Positions 16,814-25,873 of a stretch of DNA of 64,000 nucleotides are shown piece by piece. The stretch is from the NCBI GenBank assembly GCA_031422295.1, contig JANOQM010000035.1, positions 48,819-112,818 on the forward strand, in the 5' to 3' direction. The stretch's first letter is position 1. Every line of letters starts with the position of its first letter. A model generated the notes under the pieces. It had not been told where the DNA came from and did no database searches. It saw only the letters and a list, made by a program, of their open reading frames with translations. This DNA comes from JANOMH01 sp031422295. GTDB lineage: Bacteria > Pseudomonadota > Alphaproteobacteria > Rhodobacterales > Rhodobacteraceae. A program made the position numbers and the translations under genes.

Positions 16814-17596
16814 ATGACTACGAAAGCCATTGCACCAGTAAAACTGACGGTCCGCGCTGCGGGCATGTCTTACGCCGACCTGAACGCGCTGGACGACTGC
16901 TCGCTGGATGTGGCCCCCAACACCATCGTCTCTATTGTCGGCCCCTCGGGCTGTGGCAAGACCACGCTCCTTTGGGCGATGTCGGGCCTGCACCGGTTGT
17001 CGCGCGGCGATATCCTGCTGGACGGCAAGGCCATCACCGGCCCGCACCCCGAGATCGGGCTGGTGTTTCAAGAGGCGAACCTGCTGCCTTGGCGCAACCT
17101 GATCGACAACATCCTGTTCCCGTTCGAGATCAAGAAAAAAAACCCGGATCGGGCGTGGATCGACCATCTGCTGGACCGTTGCGAACTGCGGGGGTTCGAG
17201 AGGCATTTTCCCCGGCAACTATCGGGCGGGATGCAGCAACGCGCGTCGATTGTCCGTGCGCTGTCCTTGCGCCCTTCGGTGCTGCTGATGGATGAACCGT
17301 TCGGCGCCTTGGATGCCTTCACCCGCGAGGAAATGAACCGACTGGTCGAAGAGATCTGGCTCGAAACCCGCACCACCATCGTCTTCATCACCCATTCGAT
17401 CGAAGAGGCGATTTTCCTGTCCGACCGGGTGATCGTGCTGACCAAACGGCCCGGGCGGGTGCAATCGGATTACGCGGTGCCCTTTGCCCGGCCGCGCAGC
17501 ATTGAGGTGATGGCAAGCAGGCCGGTGTTCGACATGACCAACCGGATCAAGGCCGATATCTACGGCATCAGGCCTGTCGCACAGGCAGCGGAGTAG
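16814..17596 (+). CDS. SsuB/TauB-type ABC transporter ATPase
   Basis: A 260-residue ATPase of the nitrate/sulfonate/taurine family. It has Walker A GPSGCGKT, Q-loop VFQEANLLPWRN, signature LSGGMQQRA, Walker B LLMDEPFGALD and H-loop THSIEEAIFLSD; the LLPW and FGALDAFTR segments are typical of the family. An AGGAGG ribosome site lies just upstream. First gene of a run that continues to 23073. Confidence 0.9.
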   Translation: MTTKAIAPVKLTVRAAGMSYADLNALDDCSLDVAPNTIVSIVGPSGCGKTTLLWAMSGLHRLSRGDILLDGKAITGPHPEIGLVFQEANLLPWRNLIDNILFPFEIKKKNPDRAWIDHLLDRCELRGFERHFPRQLSGGMQQRASIVRALSLRPSVLLMDEPFGALDAFTREEMNRLVEEIWLETRTTIVFITHSIEEAIFLSDRVIVLTKRPGRVQSDYAVPFARPRSIEVMASRPVFDMTNRIKADIYGIRPVAQAAE

Positions 17597-17600
17597 CGGC

Positions 17601-18404
17601 ATGGCAGGCAACACACCCGGGCTGTCGAACATGTCAGCCGTCGCGGCGGGCAGCGGCGCGCGCACACGGGCCGAGATTGTGGCAATCATCCTGACCGCCG
17701 TCATCGTCATCAGCCTGATCGAGGCGGCGCTGGTCTGGTTCGAGGTCAAGGAATACATCCTGCCCCGCCCCTCTGCCGTGGCCGCCGCACTGGTCAAAGA
17801 GTTCCCGCTGCTGTTGCCACATCTGGGGCATACCTTGGTCGAACTGTTCGGCGGCTTTGCCATTGGCGCATCGGTTGGCCTGATCCTGGCCGCCGTCATC
17901 ACGCAGTTTCCCTTCGCCGAAAAGATCATCGCGCCCTATATCCTGATCCTTGTCACCACGCCGATGCTGGCGCTGGTGCCGCTGTTGATCTTGCGGTTCG
18001 GCTTTGGCTATGAGCCACGGATCATTGCCGTGGCGCTGGCGTCCGGGCCAATGGTGATGATCAACGCCGCCACCGGGTTCCGGCGGACTGACAGTGCAAA
18101 GATTGCACTGGCGCGGTCTTATGGCGCGACCACGCTGCAAATCTTCTGGAAAATCCGTGCCCCGATGGCAATGCCGATGATCCTCGTTGGCCTGATGATC
18201 GGCGCGATATTCGGCCTGCTGACGGCGGTGGGCGCAGAAATGGTCGGTGGCGGATTTGGGCTGGGCAATCGCCTGACCACCTATTCATCAATGATAAACA
18301 TGGCCGAGTTTTTTGCGGTGATCGTGATCCTCTCGACCCTTGGCATCCTGATTTACGTGTTCTTTTTTCTCGTCGGCAAGAAATGGGCAAGCTGGGAAGC
18401 GTGA
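17601..18404 (+). CDS. SsuC/TauC-type ABC transporter permease
   Basis: A 267-residue inner-membrane permease with an N-terminal helix followed by FEVKEYILPRPSAVAAAL, a family landmark, further helices and the EAA-like loop IALARSYGATTLQIFWKIRAPMAMP. It starts 4 nt after the ATPase stop. The partner binding protein follows. Confidence 0.88.
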   Translation: MAGNTPGLSNMSAVAAGSGARTRAEIVAIILTAVIVISLIEAALVWFEVKEYILPRPSAVAAALVKEFPLLLPHLGHTLVELFGGFAIGASVGLILAAVITQFPFAEKIIAPYILILVTTPMLALVPLLILRFGFGYEPRIIAVALASGPMVMINAATGFRRTDSAKIALARSYGATTLQIFWKIRAPMAMPMILVGLMIGAIFGLLTAVGAEMVGGGFGLGNRLTTYSSMINMAEFFAVIVILSTLGILIYVFFFLVGKKWASWEA

Positions 18405-18453
18405 GGCCGCAATCCCGGCGCAACACCAAACCAACAGATAGGGAGTATTGGGA

Positions 18454-19596
18454 ATGACATTGATTACAACAGGGCTCAGCCGCAGACGGCTGTTGCAGGT
18501 GAGTGCGGGCGGCGTGGCCGCGATGGGGCTGGGTCTGCGCCCGGCGCTGGCCGCGCCCTATGACCGCGCATTTACATGGATCAGCCCGCGCGGCACGCTG
18601 GAGGTGCTGGATGATTACGGCTTCTGGGTCGCCAAGAAGATGGGCTATTTCGGCGACCTGAACGTGGACATGCAGCCCGGCCCGTCGGACGGCACGGCCA
18701 CGGTGAAGTTCGTCGATGTCGGACAGGCCGACATGGGCTTTCCATCACCCGGCGTGTTCTCGTTCGGGCTGTCCGAGGGGATGGCGCTGAAATCGGTGTT
18801 CCACATGGGGGCCCGCGATACCTTCTCGCTCGCCTTCCGCAAGGGCGAGGGCCCGGCGGATATCAAGGGGATCGAGGGCAAGACCATCCTGTTGGGCTCT
18901 GCCGCATGGCAACCCATCGTCGACCCGATGTTGGCCGCACAGGGCGTCGATATCTCGACCATCACCTATGTGGAAGCGGGCTGGCCGACCTGGGGCACCG
19001 CCTTGGCAGGTGGTCAGGGCGATGCGGCGCTGGCCTGGGAGGGGTTGCGCGCCGAATGGATCGCGACCGGGCTGGAGTTTGAATATTGGCTGGGGGTGCA
19101 GAACTCTCCCCTGCCCGCCAACACCTTTGTCATCCGCGCCGCCGATCTGGACGACGCCGATAAGGTGGCTTTCCTTGAGCAATACTTGCGCGGCTGGGCC
19201 ATGGGGCTGGAGTTTGCCGAACATAACCCGCGTGCGGCGGTGCAGGCGGTGTTCGAGCAATTCCCGACGCTGGCCACAAACATCGGCCCAGCGCTGGGGA
19301 CCACGTCGATCCTGCAACAGATGAACGTATTCCGGGGCGACTGGGACAAACGGCAGGGCTGGGGCTGGCACGATATGTCCAGCTGGCAGACCTTCTTTGA
19401 TCTGTCGGCGCAGGTTGGCCAGAACCCGAACCCGCTGCAAGCGGCCGATGTCTGCTCCAACGTGCTGATTCCGGGGGTCAATACCTTTGATCTGGAAAGG
19501 GTCAAAGCCGATGCCGCCGCCGCCGAACTGACCGAAGAGATGGCGGCCGTCGATGTTGAGGCGATCCGGGCCACGATGTTCGATCAGGCGATTTGA
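18454..19596 (+). CDS. NMT1/SsuA-type binding protein with Tat signal
   Basis: A 380-residue periplasmic protein. The N-terminus SRRRLLQ followed by a hydrophobic stretch and ALAA is a twin-arginine signal. The body matches NMT1/THI5-like binding proteins (GFWVAKKMGYFGDLNVDM, KGIEGKTILLG). Ligands of this class include sulfonates, pyrimidines and aromatic compounds; none can be assigned here. ATG 18454 follows an AGGGAG ribosome site. Confidence 0.85.
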   Translation: MTLITTGLSRRRLLQVSAGGVAAMGLGLRPALAAPYDRAFTWISPRGTLEVLDDYGFWVAKKMGYFGDLNVDMQPGPSDGTATVKFVDVGQADMGFPSPGVFSFGLSEGMALKSVFHMGARDTFSLAFRKGEGPADIKGIEGKTILLGSAAWQPIVDPMLAAQGVDISTITYVEAGWPTWGTALAGGQGDAALAWEGLRAEWIATGLEFEYWLGVQNSPLPANTFVIRAADLDDADKVAFLEQYLRGWAMGLEFAEHNPRAAVQAVFEQFPTLATNIGPALGTTSILQQMNVFRGDWDKRQGWGWHDMSSWQTFFDLSAQVGQNPNPLQAADVCSNVLIPGVNTFDLERVKADAAAAELTEEMAAVDVEAIRATMFDQAI

Positions 19597-19600
19597 AAAT

Positions 19601-19648
19601 ACGCGTGGGTTTCACCCATCCACCGTAGGGTGGGTGAAACCCACGCGT
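19601..19648. repeat. 18-bp perfect inverted repeat with 12-nt loop (dispersed-repeat-like hairpin)
   Basis: Arms 19601-19618 and 19631-19648 are perfect reverse complements built around GTGGGTTTCACCCA / TGGGTGAAACCCAC. There is no U-tract afterwards, so it is not a typical terminator. The GGTGGGTTTCACCCACC core resembles small dispersed palindromic repeats I recall from several bacteria. It sits right after the binding-protein gene, where such hairpins protect the upstream mRNA end. Confidence 0.75.
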
Positions 19649-19671
19649 CATGCCTAAAATGGGGGGACATC

Positions 19672-20751
19672 ATGGCCGCACCGATCAAGGTTCTTGTCGT
19701 AGGCTTGGGCAATATGGGCGCGTCCCATGCCAGCGCCTATCACCGCAATCCCGGGTTCCAGATTGTCGGGCTGTGTTCGCGCACGATCAAATCCAAGACC
19801 ATCCCGGCAGAACTGGCAGGCTATCCCCTGTATGAACATTTCGAGACGGCGCTGGCGACCCTGAAACCGGACGCCGTATCAATCAACACATGGCCCAACA
19901 CCCACGCTGACTACGCGATCAAGGCGATGGAAGCCGGTGCGCATGTGTTCATGGAAAAACCCATCGCCACCAATAACGAAGATGCGGTGAGGGTCGTCAA
20001 AACCGCCCGCCGCCTGAACCGCAAGCTGGTGCTGGGCTATATCCTGCGGGTGCATCCAAGCTGGATCAAGTTCATCGAGATCGGCCAGACGCTTGGCAAA
20101 CCGCTGGTCATGCGGATGAACCTGAACCAGCAATCATCGGGTGCCGCCTGGCACTGGCACAAGAACCTCATCGACAGCCTGATCCCCATCGTCGATTGCG
20201 GCGTGCATTATGTCGATGTGATGTGCCAGTTGACCAACGCAAAACCCGTCCGGGTGCATGGCATCGGCGCGGCGCTGTGGGGCGAGGCGGAGAAACAGAA
20301 TTACGGCCACCTGCATGTGACCTTCGATGACGGCTCGGTCGGCTGGTACGAGGCCGGGTGGGGCCCGATGATGTCGGAAACCGCGTTTTTCGTGAAGGAT
20401 GTGGTGGGGCCGAAGGGGTCGGTGTCTTTGGTGCCGAATGATGAGGCACGGGTTGGGGTCGAACTGTCGGATTCCGCCGATATCGACAAGCATACCAAAA
20501 CCGATGCGATCCACGTGCATTATGCCGATGTCGGGGCGGACAAGGCCTTTACCCGCAAGGACGATATCCTGTCGATGGAGGATGAACCGGGGCATCAGGA
20601 GCTGTGCGACCGCGAACAGGCGTTTTTCCTCAAGGCGATCACCGACGATCTGGACCTGTCGGAATCGATGGATGCCGCTGTCAATTCGTTGCGCATCGTG
20701 CTGGCGGCAGAACAAAGCATCCTTGAAGAACGGACAATACGGCTTGACTGA
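19672..20751 (+). CDS. Gfo/Idh/MocA family oxidoreductase
   Basis: A 359-residue NAD(P)-dependent dehydrogenase, usually acting on sugars, inositols or their derivatives. The N-terminal Rossmann motif is VGLGNMGASHA, with the EKPIAT motif near residue 97 and a C-terminal alpha/beta domain including VDCGVHYVDVM. ATG 19672 follows GGGGGGA. It lies in a possible operon with the importer upstream and the amidohydrolase 1 nt downstream. Confidence 0.88.
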   Translation: MAAPIKVLVVGLGNMGASHASAYHRNPGFQIVGLCSRTIKSKTIPAELAGYPLYEHFETALATLKPDAVSINTWPNTHADYAIKAMEAGAHVFMEKPIATNNEDAVRVVKTARRLNRKLVLGYILRVHPSWIKFIEIGQTLGKPLVMRMNLNQQSSGAAWHWHKNLIDSLIPIVDCGVHYVDVMCQLTNAKPVRVHGIGAALWGEAEKQNYGHLHVTFDDGSVGWYEAGWGPMMSETAFFVKDVVGPKGSVSLVPNDEARVGVELSDSADIDKHTKTDAIHVHYADVGADKAFTRKDDILSMEDEPGHQELCDREQAFFLKAITDDLDLSESMDAAVNSLRIVLAAEQSILEERTIRLD

Positions 20752-20752
20752 C

Positions 20753-21889
20753 ATGGCCCATGACCTTGTGCTGACTGGGGGCCGGGTGATTGATCCGGCG
20801 TCGGGGTTGGACCGGATTGCCGATGTGGCCTTTGCCAATGGCCGCATCGCGGCGGTGGGCGACAACCTGTCCGGCAACGCCCGGCGCGATGTATCGGGCC
20901 TGATCGTTACCCCCGGCCTGATCGACCTGCATACCCATGTCTACTGGGGCGGCACCTCGCTGGGCGTGGACCCTGACGACTATTCCCGGCAATCCGCCGT
21001 CACCACCTGTGTGGATACCGGCAGCGCTGGCCCCGGTAATTTCGCCGGATTCCGCAAGCATGTGATCGAGCCTGCCACGGCCCGGGTGCTGGTCTATCTG
21101 CATGTCTCCTTTGCCGGCATCTATGCTTTTTCGAAAAACATCATGGTCGGCGAAAGCCATGATTTCCGGCTGATGGCGGCGCGCGAGGCGGTCGAGGTAG
21201 CGCTGGCCAACCCGGACCTGATTATCGGCATCAAGGTGCGTGTGGGCCTGCATGCCTCTGGCCCCACCGGCATTGCGCCGCTGGATGTGGCGCTGGATGT
21301 GGCCGACCAGACCGGGCTGCCGCTGATGGTGCATATTGATGAGCCGCCGCCGACCTATGCCGCCGTGGTGGACAGGCTGCGCCCCGGCGATGTGCTGACC
21401 CATTGCTTTCGCCCCGCGCCGAATGCCCCCATGCATGGCGATGGCCGCATTCGGGACGCGGTGCTGACGGCGCGGGCGCGGGGCGTGCTGTTCGATATCG
21501 GGCATGGCATGGGGTCGTTTTCGTGGAAAACCGCACGGGCGATGCTGGGAGCCGGGTTTCGGCCTGATACGATTTCATCTGATGTCCACGCCCTGTGCAT
21601 CGACGGCCCGGCGCATGACCTGCTGGTGACGATGACCAAGTTTCTGGCGCTTGGCCTGACCTTGCCCGACGTGGTAGCGGCGGCAACGCAGCACCCGGCA
21701 CGGGCGATCCGCCGCCCGGATCTGGGCAAATTGGCTCCGGGGGCCACAGGTGATGCCAGTGTCATCGCGCTGACCGACACGCCAATCCTGCTGACGGATG
21801 CAACAGGCGAGGGCGTGGCGCATCCGCAGCGGCTAGAGGCGCGTGGGCTGGTGATTGGTGGCAAATGGCACGATGCGGTGCCACGGTGA
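20753..21889 (+). CDS. Amidohydrolase / dihydroorotase-like deacetylase family
   Basis: A 378-residue metal-dependent hydrolase. It has the N-terminal small beta domain (LTGGRVIDPASGLDR), metal motif DLHTH (HxH), a KVR segment that may supply the bridging lysine, HIDEPP, and SSDVHAL with the later Asp/His. It is most like the amidohydrolase/deacetylase family that includes dihydroorotase-like proteins. The reaction would be cleavage of a cyclic amide or N-acyl group. ATG 20753 was chosen over an artefactual upstream extension within the preceding gene. Confidence 0.83.
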   Translation: MAHDLVLTGGRVIDPASGLDRIADVAFANGRIAAVGDNLSGNARRDVSGLIVTPGLIDLHTHVYWGGTSLGVDPDDYSRQSAVTTCVDTGSAGPGNFAGFRKHVIEPATARVLVYLHVSFAGIYAFSKNIMVGESHDFRLMAAREAVEVALANPDLIIGIKVRVGLHASGPTGIAPLDVALDVADQTGLPLMVHIDEPPPTYAAVVDRLRPGDVLTHCFRPAPNAPMHGDGRIRDAVLTARARGVLFDIGHGMGSFSWKTARAMLGAGFRPDTISSDVHALCIDGPAHDLLVTMTKFLALGLTLPDVVAAATQHPARAIRRPDLGKLAPGATGDASVIALTDTPILLTDATGEGVAHPQRLEARGLVIGGKWHDAVPR

Positions 21890-23073
21890 CAGGGCAGCAT
21901 TCCATCTGGGCCTACCCCTGGGACCTGAATGACATCGGCCTAGACCAGAGCTTGGCGCGGATAAGAGACGCCGGTCTGAACATGGTCAGCCTTGCCACAT
22001 CCTACCATGCCGGACGGTTCCTGCAGCCCGGCAACCCGCGCCGCCGGGTCTATTTTCCGCAGGATGGCACAGTGTATTACCGCATTGATCCTGCCCGCTG
22101 GCAGGGGCACGAAATTTTACCCTTGCAGGCTGATATCGTTGACAGCGAGGGCGACATGCTGGCCGCCCTGATCGCCCGGCGCGAGGCTGGCGGACCCGCG
22201 GTATCCTGCTGGACCGTCTGCCTGCACAACACCCGTCTGGGGATGCTGCACCCGGCCCATGTGATGCGCACGGCCCATGGTGATGCGCATCACTATGGCC
22301 TCTGCCCCTCCAGCCCTGCCGTGCGGGAGTATGTCTGCACCATGGTTTCCGAAATCAGCCATCGCTACCACCCGGACCGGATCGAGCTGGAAAGCCCGGA
22401 TTTCATGGGGTTTGCGCATGGCTATCACCACGAAAAAGATGGGCTGGGGCTGCTGGCCGAAGATAATTTCCTGCTGGGCGTGTGTTTCTGCGCCCATTGC
22501 CTGACCCGGGCTGCGGCGGCTGGAATTGATGCCGAAACGGCGCGGGAAACGGTGGCCGCACTTCTGGACGACGCCTTTGCCCGCGAACTACCGCAGGCGC
22601 AGTTTCCCGGTTTCCCGGCAGAGGGCGTAGCTGCCTTTGCTGCCTATCCGGCCCTGGCGACCTATCTGGACTGGCGCTGCGAACCCGTCACCAGCCTTAT
22701 CGCCGCGATCAAGGCAGTCACCAATCCCGAAACTGCCCTGCTGCTGATCGACGCCGAAGGGACCTGGTGGAGCGGGATCAACCTGCCCGACATCATCCCG
22801 CATATCGACGGCATCCTTCATTGCGCCTATGTCACGCCGCCCACAGAAATCGGCCCGCTATTGGCCCGGACCCGGGCGGCATTGGGGCCGGACAAAACCC
22901 TGATCGCCGGGTTTCAGGTGTTCCACCCCACTGTTGCTGACGCCGCCGATCTGGCCAATCGCGCCGCCCGGACGCGTGGGCATGTAGACGGTCTTAACTT
23001 CTACAACCTCGGCCTGATCCCGGCCGTTAGGCTGAACTGGGTGAAACAAGCTCTGCAATTGACAACAGGATAA
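21886..23073 (+). CDS. Uncharacterised TIM-barrel-like protein
   Basis: A 395-residue cytosolic protein of no function I recognise. Segments such as IRDAGLNMVSLATSYHAG near the start, RIELESPDFMGF mid-protein with acidic residues at strand ends, and LIDAEGTWW later resemble glycoside-hydrolase-like (beta/alpha)8 proteins. A CFCAHC motif (about residue 200) recalls a short metal or Cys pair. GTG 21886 overlaps the preceding stop (GTGA); an in-frame ATG at 21865 is an alternative. Last gene of the operon. Confidence 0.7.
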   Translation: MTGQHSIWAYPWDLNDIGLDQSLARIRDAGLNMVSLATSYHAGRFLQPGNPRRRVYFPQDGTVYYRIDPARWQGHEILPLQADIVDSEGDMLAALIARREAGGPAVSCWTVCLHNTRLGMLHPAHVMRTAHGDAHHYGLCPSSPAVREYVCTMVSEISHRYHPDRIELESPDFMGFAHGYHHEKDGLGLLAEDNFLLGVCFCAHCLTRAAAAGIDAETARETVAALLDDAFARELPQAQFPGFPAEGVAAFAAYPALATYLDWRCEPVTSLIAAIKAVTNPETALLLIDAEGTWWSGINLPDIIPHIDGILHCAYVTPPTEIGPLLARTRAALGPDKTLIAGFQVFHPTVADAADLANRAARTRGHVDGLNFYNLGLIPAVRLNWVKQALQLTTG

Positions 23074-23282
23074 ATTCTTAGGCAGGGTTTAGCGCGGACT
23101 TGCGCTGAAGACGAATTTCTCGCGGCGGGACTTCACGGCGCGCGGGCCGAACCAGAAATGGGCAGGTGACATCACCACCGTCAGGCTGCATTCACCAGTC
23201 GGATCGCAGCTCGCAATAGTGTGGTCAAGATTATCAAAAGCTTTTGTGCACGCATGACCTGATGCCTTCCATGAATTGAAAA
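23074..23282. other. Intergenic, no clear gene
   Basis: A minus-strand frame (23089-23307) ending in FVFSASPR has moderately protein-like character but no recognisable family. Treat the stretch as non-coding or as debris next to the IS remnant. Confidence 0.4.
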
Positions 23283-23573
23283 GGCAAATGCTACGATAAT
23301 TCCGCAATCGAAAGCTTCGTCAAATCCTTGAGAGCCGAACTGGTCTGGCGTCGCAACTTGTTAAAAATCCCCGTGGCCATCGAGCAGAAGGCCGCTTAAC
23401 ATGAGCACCCAACCGGAACGAAACAGGCGCAGGTCTAGGGCGGGTATGGCGATATGTTCTAATACTTTAAAAGATAGCACATGAGCAATGGAAAGCTGTT
23501 CCCGATCGACTTCGAGCAGCCGCAGAAACTGAAAATGCGATGCGTCGAGGAAACTCGGGGCTATTCAATGTGA
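23283..23573 (+). pseudogene. IS3-family transposase C-terminal remnant
   Basis: Translation from 23283 reads GKCYDNSAIESFVKSLRAEL, the DDE-transposase block around the catalytic Glu of IS3-family OrfB. The frame then breaks at a stop near 23398. Another piece around 23480-23573 (NGKLFPIDFEQPQKLK) matches the usual C-terminal tail. The middle is scrambled and no inverted-repeat ends were found. It marks the left edge of the accessory island. Confidence 0.65.
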
Positions 23574-25169
23574 CTACCCGGCTGCTATCTCTGATGTTAC
23601 TGGTTTGCGCGCCTTGCTTTGGCCTGATTTCGACACTTTATTATCTTTTTTCAGCTTTTCTTCGATCAGTTTCCACAATTGTTTCAACCGGAACACATGC
23701 AAATCATCGGTCATCAATTTGACCAGTACAATCAGCCCGTCGTGGCGATCAATGGTCGTGTAGGGGCTGAATTGGGGTTCAAGGCGAAGGTGCGGCAAGT
23801 GGTTGGTTCCCAAGGCCTTGCGCAACTTTTGATCGGACTGCAGGTCAAGCCACAACATGTCGCAGACAGCATCTTTCAAAGCGACGCTTTCACCGAGGGC
23901 AATATTCTGGAGGTCAAAGATCGTACGGACATGCAATGATTTCAACAACATGAACCGCTCTGGTCCGACCACGGTGCAAAGCTGCGCCTGACCGACCCAG
24001 TCCATGGTCTGGTAAATGCCATAGGGACTTTCGATATGCAGCATGATCGGATTAAACGTTGCAAGGTTCTGAACATCGAAAATGTTGACCTCTTCCAGGC
24101 GGAACGCGATCAGCGGGTCAATGCCGTCCAGCAGCGTCAACGGCACGACACTGGCGAGCTTTTCCAGATCGCGATTGGTTTTCTTGAAGGTGAATGGGGT
24201 GCGTGACTGCACATAAGACAACGCAGCATCTGGGACAAAGCCAAGCACAAAGGCGAAAAACAGCCAAAACCCCGCGACACCGGTTGAAGGGTCAATTGCT
24301 CGCACCGCGGGCGCTGCACCGCCAAAGAAAACCTCTCTGGTTCGCTGACCCCAATACAAGGCATCCTCCCAATCCGGCGTGACCCGATAAATCACCACGG
24401 CGAGGATGACCGACAGTACCATATGGGCAAAGGCGCGCAGGAACGTCACTGTCGACAAGTCAAACATCACCACGGCCCGCAGGAACAGCCGCAGCGTAAA
24501 GAAGTAGGCCCCGGCAAACGCAAGTCCGGCGACGGTCAGAATATTGGTGTGATACGCGGCGAGTACTTTCGGATCGGACAAGAGCTGTCCGTCAATACCG
24601 CCCGCCACCAGCAGGCTGGGCAACAACCAGGATGCAATGGCCCCATCCGCTTGCAAGTAGGCCTGCGGCGACAAAAGCAGAAATATCCCAAAGCCGGAAA
24701 AAACCATATAGGGCACGGCACAAAACAACAACATCCAGTCGGCATGCAGCAGCATCGGAAAGCGAGGCAGGAACGAGATCGGCGAATTTGCATCAGCCCC
24801 CGGAATCTCGACGAAATACTTCCCGCGCACAAATTCAAACGCAACCAAGGACTTCTGCCCCCCCTTAGCGGGCCTGAGGGCAAAGTTCTGGGCGAAAAGA
24901 TCGATCAGGCCAACACGGGCATAGCGCACCTGGGTGCGGATCGCGATGATGGCAAGGGGCGTTACAATCGACAAAAAAATGAACCCCCAGACTGGTACAT
25001 AATAAGTCGTCGGATTTTTGACGCTTTCAAGCGCCAGATAGGCCCCGTAGGGGACGCCCGCCACAATAATAAGATAGACGATTGCACCGACCGAAATATC
25101 CCGGACTTTGGACAGGTGGCCGGGCGGCTGCGGTTGCGGCTTCCGATTCGGCTTTGTTTCAAGTGTCAT
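23574..25169 (-). CDS. Six-helix membrane protein with C-terminal helical domain, unknown
   Basis: A 531-residue inner-membrane protein. Hydrophobic segments lie at about 25-48, 60-85, 140-170, 205-230, 238-258 and 295-315. The cytosolic C-terminal half has repeated patterns (RLEEVNIFDVQNLATFNP, later LHVRTIFDLQNIA) that look like paired helix-hairpin-helix units, and ends in a lysine-rich tail. ATG 25169 was chosen over 25190 because AAGGA lies 7 nt before it. Last gene of the M15-ICMT-FeeM operon. No function recognised. Confidence 0.7.
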   Translation of the reverse strand: MTLETKPNRKPQPQPPGHLSKVRDISVGAIVYLIIVAGVPYGAYLALESVKNPTTYYVPVWGFIFLSIVTPLAIIAIRTQVRYARVGLIDLFAQNFALRPAKGGQKSLVAFEFVRGKYFVEIPGADANSPISFLPRFPMLLHADWMLLFCAVPYMVFSGFGIFLLLSPQAYLQADGAIASWLLPSLLVAGGIDGQLLSDPKVLAAYHTNILTVAGLAFAGAYFFTLRLFLRAVVMFDLSTVTFLRAFAHMVLSVILAVVIYRVTPDWEDALYWGQRTREVFFGGAAPAVRAIDPSTGVAGFWLFFAFVLGFVPDAALSYVQSRTPFTFKKTNRDLEKLASVVPLTLLDGIDPLIAFRLEEVNIFDVQNLATFNPIMLHIESPYGIYQTMDWVGQAQLCTVVGPERFMLLKSLHVRTIFDLQNIALGESVALKDAVCDMLWLDLQSDQKLRKALGTNHLPHLRLEPQFSPYTTIDRHDGLIVLVKLMTDDLHVFRLKQLWKLIEEKLKKDNKVSKSGQSKARKPVTSEIAAG

Positions 25170-25207
25170 CACATTATCCTTCACACCCACAGTGTTGCAG
25201 TTCTCTT

Positions 25208-25873
25208 TCAGGCATCGAACAGACTTGCAGCCTCGCCGGGGCGGGCCGCCAGAAACGGATAGCTGCGCAGAACAGCCGTCGATTGTTGCGGAAAATTTGC
25301 TACCATCAGGTACAATGGCTTGAGCAATCCGGGGTAGGGCCGGGTGTCGGTCAAGGTGCGATAGCGCAGGACACGCCGATAAAAAGCCTGATGTTCGGCC
25401 CGCACAGTGGCGGTCACGATATCGACAGCAAAATGCTTGGCCGCCATGAACGGAACCCGGAATGTGGCGTAGATCAACTCGGGATGTAATCGGGACGCCT
25501 CTCGGTCAATCACCAGTCGATTGAGGTCAAGGATCAACCGGCCTTGGCCAATCTCGTCGGAAAGAGCGTCGGGAAACGCATCAATCGCCGGGCTTTGGGT
25601 GCCATGCAGGAAAGATACGACATGCAGCCTGACGGATGCGACAAGCTGCTGGTCAAGCCAAATGGCGACGATCAACCCGTTCGGCGCGTCATCAAACCTG
25701 TCGCGTACCTGGCCCGAGGCCATGGGCAACACAGCCCCTTCGGCAAGGTAGGCCCGATAGCGCAGCGCCCCGACCAGAATCATGGTCGCGTCATCGCGGA
25801 CCACAGCATAGGTGATGCGCGGTAACAGACGGTCGATGCGTTCGGCCAAGGTCAATGTGCTGTCCCGGGTCAT
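25208..25873 (-). CDS. FeeM-like N-acyl amino acid synthase (GNAT fold)
   Basis: A 221-residue acyltransferase resembling the N-acyl amino acid synthase FeeM and the acyl-homoserine-lactone synthase fold. It has an N-terminal RYRAYLAEGAVLP substrate region, VASVRLHVVS strands, DLNRLVIDREASRLHPELIYATFR, then a C-terminal YRRVLRYR segment. Family enzymes join an acyl-ACP chain to an amino acid. It overlaps the methyltransferase upstream by ATGA, suggesting the acyl product may be modified further. Confidence 0.7.
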   Translation of the reverse strand: MTRDSTLTLAERIDRLLPRITYAVVRDDATMILVGALRYRAYLAEGAVLPMASGQVRDRFDDAPNGLIVAIWLDQQLVASVRLHVVSFLHGTQSPAIDAFPDALSDEIGQGRLILDLNRLVIDREASRLHPELIYATFRVPFMAAKHFAVDIVTATVRAEHQAFYRRVLRYRTLTDTRPYPGLLKPLYLMVANFPQQSTAVLRSYPFLAARPGEAASLFDA

